Below, piece by piece: positions 11,400-19,999 of a DNA stretch of 64,000 nucleotides (its first letter is position 1; each line of letters begins with the position of its first letter). The stretch lies in contig JAULSU010000004.1 in assembly GCA_030512335.1 (NCBI GenBank), forward strand, positions 5,270,001-5,334,000, read 5' to 3'. A program made the translations under genes and the position numbers. The notes under the pieces are model-generated. The model saw only the letters and a program-made list of their open reading frames with translations, was not told the origin of the DNA and did no database searches. Source of the stretch: Immersiella caudata (Eukaryota; Ascomycota; Sordariomycetes; Sordariales; Lasiosphaeriaceae).

Positions 11400-11931
11400 G
11401 GTTTTTTGGGTACCCGCCTAAATACCCATGGGTTTTTGGGTACCCATGTTATAACCATGGGTTTGCAAGAACCTTAAAAAGAGAACAGTATGTTAAGCTG
11501 TGGTAATCATTATGGTAAGCCGGAACGTGCTAGCTACCACCATTAAGTGCGTGATAATCCACCATTTATCAATGCCGCTGTTACGACCTCTGACCTGCCG
11601 ACGTGCAGTCGGCAGGGTCGCTAGATAGGTTAGGTGGGTGGAGAGGAGTAGTACAAAGGCAAGTCCTTACAGACAGGGGTTCACTAGTCAATAGCGGCCG
11701 TATATCACTATAAGACAGAGCAACACTTTAAGTGTTAATACAGTAAGATATAATCAAAGTTAGTTTAATTAACAAGTGAATACTTACGTAAAGAACAGAA
11801 GGTTCCTCATACCATCGTGGGTACGATGATAGCTATCTATACTAACTAATAGTGATATAACTTATACCTTAATCTGTTACTCTGTTTGATAATGCCTACA
11901 GATCACAGAGCAAGTGCTCTATAGGTCTGGG

Positions 11932-12922
11932 TGTGACGACTGCAGGCCGCCCTTGTGGTCGGTTCGGACCGACGTGTCCCCGCAGGCGCCACCGTGCGCC
12001 ACCACAGTAGTAGTAACAAAGTCGCACAGGGTGATCAACGTGATCACCAACCCAAGATGTTGAGCATGTTGAGCACCTTTGTCTGGTGCTTAACCTGATC
12101 AACACGCTCATCTGTAAAGCACGTTAAGCAGGTTGATCAAAGGTACAAGTTACTTCACCATTAGTTAGTATAGTGTTACGACCTCTACCTGTCGGTGACT
12201 GGTCGGCAGGGTCGGTGGATAGACTGGGTGGGGCAGAGAGGAGTAGCACAGAGGCAAGTCCTTACAGACGGGGAGTATACTAGTCAATAGGTCGTATGTC
12301 ACTATAAGCCAGAGCAACACTCCAAGTGTTGGTGCAGTAGGACACAATCGAAGTTGGTTCAATTGACGAGCGAATACTTGCGTGAGGAACAGAAGGTTCC
12401 TCCCGCCATCGTGGGTACGATGATAGCTATCTATACTAACTAATGAGGAAGTAACTTGTACCTTTGATCAACCTGCTCATCGTGATTCCTGATGAGCAGA
12501 GTGATCACAGGCCCGCCGCTCAATGTGATCACTTGTTTTAGCATTGAGCGGAGTGATCACACAGTGCGGTGGACCGCTTCTTACTGTATTCCATACGGTG
12601 GCGCCTGCGGGGACACGTCGGTCCGTTCCGGCCTACAAGGGTGGCCCGCAGGTCGTCACATATAGATAGCTATCATCGTACCTACGATGGTGTGAGGAAC
12701 CTTCTGTTCCTCACGCAAGTATTCGCTCGTTAATTGAACTAATTTTAATTATGTCCTACTGCACTAACACTCAGAGTGTTGCTCTGTCTTATAGTGATAT
12801 ACGACCGCCATTGACCAGTGAACCCCGTCTGTGAGGACTTGCCTCTGTACCACTCCTCTCTACTCCACCCTGCTTATCCAGCGACCCTGCCGACCATACG
12901 TCGACAGGTAGAGGTCGTAACA
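11932..12922 (+). mobile_element. Middle solo LTR (F1), inserted in R1 and hit by R2
   Basis: It starts TGTGACGACTGC, ends GGTCGTAACA and is flanked by a perfect 5-bp duplication CTGGG (11927-11931 and 12923-12927). Without the nested copy it is about 499 bp. No internal retroelement domain is present, so it is a solo LTR. A minus-strand 71-codon frame here is LTR sequence, not a gene. Confidence 0.9.
12174..12660 (-). mobile_element. Inner solo LTR (R2)
   Basis: A 487-bp unit runs from TGTTACGACC to GGTCGTCACA with a perfect 5-bp duplication TATAG (12169-12173 and 12661-12665). It sits inside F1. Its middle contains short palindromes built on TGATCA and GAGCA that differ between copies. It shows the least transition damage of the three. 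Confidence 0.92.
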
Positions 12923-13064
12923 CTGGGCCTGCTTTACAACAGAGTAGTTTTCTTAGTATAAAGTAAACAGTACTAGGTAATTACTGCACGGTGTTTCGTA
13001 CTATAATATCTACAGGAACACGTCGGTCTGTCCCAGCTACAAATATAGCCCGCAAGTCGTTACA

Positions 13065-13081
13065 CAATCCCCCCTCTTTAA
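13065..13081 (-). mobile_element. Polypurine tract next to R1
   Basis: On the minus strand this reads ttaaagaggggggattg, directly before the LTR start. That is the expected position of the plus-strand primer of an LTR retroelement. Nothing else of its body is recognisable before 13103. Confidence 0.6.
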
Positions 13082-13102
13082 CTTCTTTTTCTATAAAAAA
13101 AT

Positions 13103-13643
13103 TGTTAAATTCTAGCCTCTGAGAGCGCTAAAGAGGCCCTGTATTTACAGGGCCTGCCAGTGAGGAAAGCACTGGGTACCCTGCACCTGCAGCCACCACT
13201 CACTAGCCACAATGTGGCTTCGAACCTTCTGGAATCCAGAAGGCCTCAGGGCCTTCAGAGGGCCACAGAAGGCTCTGGAAGCCCACAGGCTTCCACAACC
13301 TTCTGAGGCCACATCAGCGATTACGAGGCCTGTGGAGAGCCTCCACCATACTATTCTATTATTGTATTAGTAGTAGAAAGCTCTGGAATTTCCATTCCAG
13401 AGCTCCCACAGCCTATAACTAGCAATCTACTTCCTTTAGTTGAGTACTACTCACTGAAGCAAGCAATTCACAAGCAATACAGTCGTTTATTACAGTGCAG
13501 AGTTCACTGAAACCTTCTGTTTTACAGCGCATAGTTCGCTGTAACTTGTCTTTTAGGCTCTGTAGTACAGGCCTTCGTTTGCTTCCTTCAGCACCTTAGT
13601 AAGCTCTGCTGTCGTACCTTACAACGCTCCTCAGGAGCACTGT
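13103..13643 (-). mobile_element. LTR-like element B, copy 1 (truncated)
   Basis: It begins TGTTAAATTCTAGCC and matches the unit at 17915-18597 in opposite orientation. It is rich in palindromes such as GGCCCTGTATTTACAGGGCC and GAGCTCTGG...CCAGAGC. The match stops where TGTCAG copy 2 begins, so this copy lost its other end. Confidence 0.75.
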
Positions 13644-13878
13644 TGTCAGAAACACTGCACCGTGGAATGGGTGGAAACGATGGGTAGCAATGGCTTGATT
13701 GTATTGCTTGTGGAGGTTCTGGCTTTCAGCCAGAACCTCCTTCTTTATAGACCACTTCGTAGGATTCAGCTTCGTCAACACCATGGCTGAGGCTGACTGG
13801 CGTTCAGGCGGTGCCAGGCATCCAGTCAGCTTCGCTGACCGGAAGCCCAGGGCCCCCTGAACCCCTTTCTTTCTGACA
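13644..13878. mobile_element. TGTCAG element, copy 2
   Basis: A 235-bp copy, very close to copy 1, with TGTCAGAAAC and TTTCTGACA ends. Its hairpin loop reads TTC where copy 1 reads GAA, which is the reverse complement. No clear target duplication: left flank actgt, right flank occupied by a solo LTR. Confidence 0.88.
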
Positions 13879-13883
13879 TATTT

Positions 13884-14398
13884 TGTGACGACCTGCGGGC
13901 CACCTTGGCGTCGGCCCGGACCGACGTGTCCCCGCAGACGCCACAGTACTGAGAGCAGTACGGAGACGGTGGACCGCACCGTGTGATTATCGTGATCACT
14001 GCCAAGACCTGATGAGCATGGAGAGCACCCCGTGAGAGAGTGCTCCTCCTGCTCCTCCTGCTCTCCCGATAAGCACGGCGATCAAGGAGATCAGGGTACA
14101 AGGTTACCTTTAGTAGATAGTATAGATAGCTAGCTAGTCTCCCTTGAGTAAGGAACGGTTCTTAGTTCCTCACGTAAGTATTCGCTTATTAATTAATCCA
14201 ACTTTAATTGTGTCTTACTGCATTGTCACCTTGACATACGACCATTAACTAGTAAACCTCGTCTGAAGAGGACTTGCTTCCACGTTTGCCCCTCCTATTG
14301 CATCTTAGGTTTGTGACCTCGGACATACTCAAGCCTCCTGACCTAACCCCAACCCTACGACCCTGCCGATCTTCATCGACAAGGTAACGGTCGTAACA
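13884..14398 (+). mobile_element. Solo LTR of the TGTGACGACC family
   Basis: A 515-bp unit runs from TGTGACGACCTGCGGG to GGTCGTAACA, flanked by the 5-bp duplication TATTT (13879-13883 and 14399-14403). It landed directly at the end of TGTCAG copy 2. It belongs to the same family as the nested trio but has its own central variable block. Confidence 0.92.
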
Positions 14399-14448
14399 TA
14401 TTTTCTTTGTTTTTAGTCCAAGCCTTTGTAATCGGCTACGCCATCGAG

Positions 14449-17137
14449 CTATCTCAGGAAGACAGACTTCCATTCATAAAAAGCACCAAAGTTCCTCCCT
14501 GGAAGAGACTTCTTGATATCCCAAACATCTTCAGTCGGAAACCCCTCAAGCGCCAGTGTAATAACACCAATCCTTTCAAAGGCCACTGTTCCCGGCAGAG
14601 GCCGTATGGCGAGGGCTGCGATTTCCCACCTGCTTGTCTCTGAAGATCTCACAATAGTGCTAGAGGAAGAAGACATGAGAATACAGGTGAGAACCGCATC
14701 ATCACCAGTAAAGGTTATGCCTCCATTTACCTCTCTTGCAATGATGCCAGTCGTTAAGAGCCCGTATTTTCCAAGTGTGAATCGACCACAGGTAATGGTA
14801 AAGTTCGAGTCATCCCAGGAGCTCAAGCTGAAGGCTGCTCTGGGGACTTTCAACTGGACAACCCATCCGTCAAGCACCAGGCCAGTGAAAATGAGCCTTT
14901 GATCTTGGTATTGACTGAGAACGTCGTCATAATGGCTTGCCCAGTTGAGAGTAGTGCCTCGGTTATAGAAGTGGATGTTGACCAGGGATGACAGGTCGAA
15001 GATAATGATTTTGTCTTTGTTCTCCTCACAAGGGTCATAAGAGAGTATCGGCTCCCAGTGATTAACGTCGAAGGAACACCCCTTTGGTGTTCGCCAACCA
15101 AGCCATGTCCAACTTGGGAACTCCGGTCTCCTCCGTGGGACTTCGCTGCAGTGGTCTACTAGGGTGTCACCTACACCCGTAACATTCCACATATCCTTGG
15201 GTGGCATATCATACCACACAAGCGCAGCAGCTAGAAATTCCGAGGGCTTTTTGCGCCAGCCGTGGTAGAGTGGAATGCCTGCAATGTCAAGAACCGGACA
15301 TCTTTTGCTCCGAAAGGTCTCCAACACACCAGCAAACGCATCTAGTGCATCGGACTGGTAAGAGAACGAGCGGCTCCTGTACTCCGTGACGTGTCGCGTA
15401 TACTGGATGGAGTACCAAGGGAACGTGCTTGCAGGGAAATAGCTGAGGTAAATAGAAGAGGGACTTTCTCCACAATCAATCCGCACCCTCTGTTTGCTGA
15501 TGATATGGATAGCATCCAGTGGAAGGGACACGCTCTCCAGGCAGTTCATGCCGCCGCATTGAAAATACGACTGCGTGTCCGTGAACACAAGCCGTGCACG
15601 GCAAAGCAAACCTTCCTGATAGGTCCAACCCCGCTGATTCCAGGCAGAGTGGTCGATTTCTTCAGCTATGTTGTTGATAAGTGGAACGAAGGTCTGGTCG
15701 CCAACAGACATGATTGGATGGGGCTTCCGTGGGGTTTGGCCTACGCCGGGTAGGCCATAATCTGGACTATTGCCAGCTGCGGCGATTATGGTGAATTCTG
15801 AGCAATTATAAATCGTCTTCATGCTCTGTATCTGGGCCATTTTCTCCTCTCGGTCGTCCTGGGGAATGCAGTACCGATCGATCCACAGATATCTGTAGCC
15901 GAGGTTCATAGTGACAGTAAGAGCATCCTCAATAGTCAAAGGAAGCACATCTGGCAGATTGTTTCCTTCGGCTGGCGGCGAAGAGGAGGCGGCTCCCCAT
16001 AGGTAGCTGAGAGTCACATAGGGCGATGGTGGCACATCCTTCCAGAGTCGTATTTGGCGCCTCTTGCAGTCGATGACTTGGAAGCCAGGAAGGCTAGGGC
16101 AAGGTCTTCTGGGGCACAGCCTCGAGTGGTGTTTGTTGCAAAAATCCAACCATTCGTGAGCAGCATTGTAGTGTAACCCGTTTTGCACGTTTCGAAACAC
16201 CCCTTGGGAGCAGAATGCTGAGCCGTGCAGACCACTGCCCCATTTTATTGCTTCAACGGATTCGGTTGCCGCTAAGACCGAAAAGACAGACTTTTGTTGA
16301 AATTCTTCCGTTTTCACTTTGTAAAGTCTAGATAACGGTATCGCACTGATAGTAGTGAAAAATGGGCGATGTATGTCGAGGACAAACCCGTTGCGGAAGA
16401 CGAGAAGGCGCTGGATGAACCGGCACATCTGACAGTCGCGATGGATTTTGGAAAATGTACGGAGTTCACGTACAAAATTCGTCGTATGACTGGTATATGA
16501 AGTGAGACGCCTGCAGTCATAGCAGAGTGTCTTGCTGTCAGGGACGGTGCTGTTAGATGTGCCAGTCTGAGCGTCCAAAAGGGGGTTGGTGGTCGGTGAT
16601 TGCGAAGAAGGCATCCGGCTGCAGGTCCCAAATAGAAATGTCAACCTCCACAGTGAATAGACAGCCAGGCGGTACCAACCTCTCTGCACCCGTGATGGCA
16701 ATGGCAACTTGATCGGACTGTTGAGTAACTTCTCGCACCAGCTCGCCAATACGGGCGGAAAGCACGTGTTGTTTGTTGCTGGCCGCAGTGGCGTTTGTCT
16801 TCTGACACTTTCCCGATCCGACGGTTGCTTGCCAGTTGGAATCTAGCAGGGATTCGAGCTCGGTTAGAGCCTTCAAGCACGACTCGAGGGCGCCTTCTTG
16901 GCCACCAATAGCCCGGAAATCATCGTCTCCGTTACTGGTGGCAGATTGAAGCGCCGAACACAGGCTCTCAAAGACAGCCTCCGCGGTGGATACCCTAATA
17001 GTAACTAGACGGAGAACCGCCTTTGGGCTGTTTGCGTGGGAATGACAGCTCTTGGCTGTTTTGACGACTTCTTTACACACTTGCGCTACCCGACGGGCGC
17101 GCTCTTCAAGGAGGCCGTTTTGGACGTTGTTGGACAT
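14449..17137 (-). CDS. HeLo-like N-terminus joined to HET domain
   Basis: Model complement(16618..14449, 17137..16680), 2628 nt, 875 residues; the 61-bp intron (AG|GTTGGT to CTGCAG) joins in phase 2. Residues 1-150 (RVAQVCKEVVKTAKSC, GGQEGALESCLKALTELESLL) look like the fungal HeLo-like N-terminal helical domain known from NLRs and HET-S relatives. The HET domain spans about 350-500: YVTLSYLWGAA, LGYRYLWIDRYCIPQDD, FTIIAAAG and NQRGWTYQEGLL. A long C-terminal region of unknown fold follows (FPSWTWLGWR). HET proteins cause regulated cell death on allorecognition. If the intron is not used, two overlapping genes result: a HET protein starting MPSSQSP (16614) and a separate helical protein. Confidence 0.75.
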
Positions 17138-17556
17138 GGCTGTGGGCTGTTTGACAGGTGAGAAGTCGAAGCCAGACAAGCCGCCCAAGCTGGGATGGAT
17201 GATGGAGAGAGGTGTTGTGATGTGGTCCTACCCCCCAGCTGCGAAAAATTTTCGCAAGCCTCGTGCCAAATCTGGGCACTCAAAATTTCCTTTTTCGAAC
17301 CTCGCACACGTGACATTGCTCCCCTGGCTCAGGCTCGGCTCAGTCAGTGCTCAGTGTCTGGCTCATCCTTGCAATGAAAAGACTAAATATTGCTTCACAT
17401 TTTTTTTTTTCCAAAGAAAACTCTTCGCTCAAAACCTCTGACAGATCGCTTCGCCAAGCCGACAGGTTGTGCCTGGAGTAACTACGGAGTAAGTTCCGAA
17501 AGCTTCTTCATCGCTTACTCTAGAGCCTTGTCCCAGATGTCGTCGGTCGTTATGTT
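17138..17556. other. Intergenic, upstream of HeLo-like/HET gene
   Basis: Contains a poly-T run near 17400 and no supported gene; presumably the promoter of the minus-strand gene. Confidence 0.5.
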
Positions 17557-17722
17557 CTACGCCCGATATATGTCGATGAGCTCTTTTCCGTACTCAAGAC
17601 AAAGATCGGCCGCGATAACGGCCACGAAAGCCCAATCATTCTTACCGCCAAAGCGCTTATCACAGTCCGGGAGTTGGGTGCAGGCATAGGGCTTCTGATG
17701 CCGTTTCAGGTGTTTTCTAAAT
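17557..17722 (-). pseudogene. C2H2 zinc-finger fragment cut by transposon
   Basis: The frame reads RKHLKRHQKPYACT, LPDCDKRFGGKNDW, the linker and next finger of a fungal C2H2 protein (relatives read KPYGCTxPxCxKxFGSKNDWKRH). The second finger's His residues are missing: the frame goes on AFVAVIAADL and stops. The upstream side ends exactly where the pogo/Fot-type end begins (17725). Confidence 0.6.
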
Positions 17723-17724
17723 AT

Positions 17725-17914
17725 AACGTGCGTGATAAGCGAACGGATAAAACAAGCGAACGGATAATTTTCCACCACCCCACCCTTTTGTAACCTTCTC
17801 CTCCTTTTCCTCAACCAAAAAATATGGCAACGCTTTTAAAAGAAGCCAAATTAAATTTAGCTCTCCTAGCACTTGAAAAAGATCCAAAACTTCGTCTTTT
17901 AACTGCATCAGAGG
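17725..17914 (+). mobile_element. Pogo/Fot1-type DNA transposon, 5' end only
   Basis: A terminal-repeat-like start, acgtgcgtgataagcgaac with the gcgaacggata motif repeated, is preceded by TA. ATG 17824 then opens LLKEAKLNLALLALEKDPK, which matches the start of fungal pogo/Fot transposases (N-terminal helix-turn-helix). After about 30 codons the frame is broken by element B at 17915. No DDE catalytic core remains. Confidence 0.65.
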
Positions 17915-18597
17915 TGTTGCTTTGTAGCACTCTACAGGCCTGTATTACAGCACCTGAGAGCTTGTGGGAGCCTGTAGTACAGTGCTCCGGTCAGGGGAAG
18001 AAATGCGAGTACAATGCTCCAGAGGAGCGCTGTGAGGTATGACAGCAGAGCTTACTAAGGTGCTGAAGGAAGCAAACGAAGGCCTGTACTACAGAGCCTA
18101 AAAGACAAGTTACAGCGAACTATGCGCTGTAAAACAGAAGGTTTCAGTGAACTCTGCACTGTAATAAACGACTGTATTGCTTGTGAATTGCTTGCTTCAG
18201 TGAGTAGTACTCAACTGAAGGAAGTAGATTGCTTGCTTGAGAGGAAAGCTAATTACAGGAGAGGAGATGGCTAGTTATAGGCTGTGGGAGCTCTGGAATG
18301 GAAATTCCAGAGCTTTCTACTACTAATACAATAATAGAATAGTATGGTGGAGGCTCTCCACAGGCCTTGTAATCGCTGATGTGGCCTCAGAAGGCCCTGA
18401 GGCCTTCTGGATTCCAGAAGGTTCGAAGCCACATTGTGGCTAGTGAGTGGTGGCTGCAGGTGCAGGGTACGCAGGAGGTGCAAGGTACCCAGTGGGTGCA
18501 GGGTACCCAGTGGGTGCAGGGTACCCAGTGCTTTCCTCACTGGCAGGCCCTGTAAATACAGGGCCTCTTTAGCGCTCTCAGAGGCTAGAATTTAACA
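17915..18597 (+). mobile_element. LTR-like element B, copy 2
   Basis: A 683-bp unit starts TGTTGCTTTG and ends GCTAGAATTTAACA (TG...CA). It is the reverse complement of the 13103-13643 sequence. It carries a tandem block gtgcagggtacccagtgg (three to four units near 18460-18530), absent from the other copy, where only one is seen. Many short palindromes are present. No matching target duplication was found (agagg against gatct). Confidence 0.7.
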
Positions 18598-18690
18598 GAT
18601 CTGTCTTTGGCACTTCGTTTAGTTTGCATAGCATGCGATGGACGAGTTCAGGCAGCTGCTTTTAGGCCACGGTGGGCTTCAGCAGCTATC

Positions 18691-18762
18691 TGTTACGACC
18701 TGCTCCTGGTACACCGAGGTTACTCAAGTGAAAACAGTTTGGTCATGAACTGGGTCGTGACA
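18691..18762. mobile_element. 72-bp TG...CA mini-element
   Basis: TGTTACGACC at the left and GGGTCGTGACA at the right form imperfect inverted ends like those of the LTR family. The flanks CTATC and CTATG agree at 4 of 5 bases. It could be an internally deleted LTR. Confidence 0.45.
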
Positions 18763-19307
18763 CTATGTACCAAGTTGGCAAGTTATGGTGGTGGCGATAT
18801 AGTACACAGCACATAGTGGGGCACACTATATGTCAGCAAAAGGAGCCAAAAGTGGACCCACTTAGAAAAACTTCACATATCAAATTGTGGACGCTGAACC
18901 TGGCCGCCACTGTATCGCAACAGACGCGCTAGCGGCGAGTCATAAGACCGAATCGCGGCGGACCTCTTGCACCATAATAAGGACTTCCATCATCTGGACT
19001 CCATGGTAGGATACCCGATAATCCATTCGCGCGTATCATGGCTTGTATCTTTAAACAGCGTAATTTTGTACGGTCAAGAGAAGTATGTATATTAGACAAA
19101 TCACTTTTGCCCTTTAACAGGGAGGGGTGTCTCCTTTCCAGCGAATGTGGCCGGACGGCCCTCGCTCGTTTTTCCTACGACGTGGCCTGCAATATTGCTA
19201 GCCACGCGCCGTGGAATCAATAGATCCGTCGAATATCGGCTGTGGAATAAACGGAGCATTAAGGTGGGGCAAACAGCTCCGGACAACTCCGTGCGGGTGA
19301 TACAGTC
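18763..19307. other. Intergenic stretch
   Basis: No supported gene; short frames only. It leads directly into the HET remnant. Confidence 0.5.
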
Positions 19308-19873
19308 TGTATCGACAAGACGAGCAGCGCCGAACTATCGGAGGCCATTAGCAAGTACGCCTGGTATGCGAGGAGCGCCGCCTGCTTTGCCTACCTCGAA
19401 GATGTTGCCGACCGCCGCACGGAATCTCAGGCCAATCGTGGATTCCGTCCTTTCACTGAAAGCCCTTTTACTAAAAGCCGATAGTTCACGTGTGGATGGA
19501 CTCTTTAGGAACTGATTGCCCCGTGACGGGTCGACTTTTACGGCAGCGGCTGGGTGGACCTCGGTAACCGTCACGGTCTTGCCCCCGTTCTGGAGCACTG
19601 CACTGGAATACCTATCAGAAACACTGCACCTTGGAATAGGTGGAAATGAAGTGGGTTACAATGGCTTGATTGTATTGCGTCTCGAAGGTTTTTCTTGCTC
19701 TTCTTAAGGTTCTGGCTCAATGCCAGAACCTCCTTCTTTATAGACAAAACCGTGGGATTTTGCTTCGTCAACACCATGGCTGAGGCTGACTGGCGTTCAG
19801 GCAGTGCCAGGGCCCCTGAACCCCTTTCTTTCTGACAATTCCTGATGATGCGGTGGCCACCGCCCATTGTTAA
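19308..19873 (+). pseudogene. HET-domain remnant with three stops and an insertion
   Basis: The frame reads CIDKTSSAELSEAISKYAWY, ACFAYLEDVADRR, GWTL[stop]ELIAP, VDFYGSGWVDLGNRHGLAPV and EHCTGIP, all diagnostic of the C-terminal half of a HET domain. Stops are TAG 19482, TAG 19506 (family has Gln) and TGA 19524. TGTCAG copy 3 is inserted after the Ile-Pro codons, and the HET reading resumes after it as PDDAVATAHC up to TAA 19871. Two of the stops fit CpA to TpA or TpG to TpA changes, the third CpG to TpG. Confidence 0.88.
19613..19837. mobile_element. TGTCAG element, copy 3, inside HET remnant
   Basis: A 225-bp copy starts TATCAGAAAC (one transition from TGTCAG) and ends TTTCTGACA. Flanks ATACC and ATTCC agree at 4 of 5 bases, and the HET frame is continuous once the element and one duplicate are removed. 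Confidence 0.88.
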
Positions 19874-19999
19874 TGAAACTAACCGTGGGTGCATAGGTAC
19901 TCCCTCTCCACCCTGAGCAAGAGCTAGGTCCTTTTACTCGAATGGCTGGGTCCTGCAACCATGGCTGCCTATCTGCTAGCTTCTTCCTCTTTCTATATC

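Larger units (their letters stand above)
11579..13064 (-). mobile_element. Outer LTR (R1), interrupted by a nested LTR
   Basis: TGTTACGACC at 11579 and GTCGTTACA at 13064 are the two ends of one LTR of about 490 bp once the 11932-12922 insertion and its 5-bp duplication are removed. No target duplication is seen. A purine-rich tract (in minus orientation) lies next to its right edge, so it looks like the 3' LTR of an element whose body was lost. Compared with the inner copy, differences are almost entirely G to A and C to T. Confidence 0.85.

Noticed and set aside
11896..14101. Several 65-130 codon frames in the repeat island
   Set aside because: All lie in LTRs or TGTCAG copies with defined borders.
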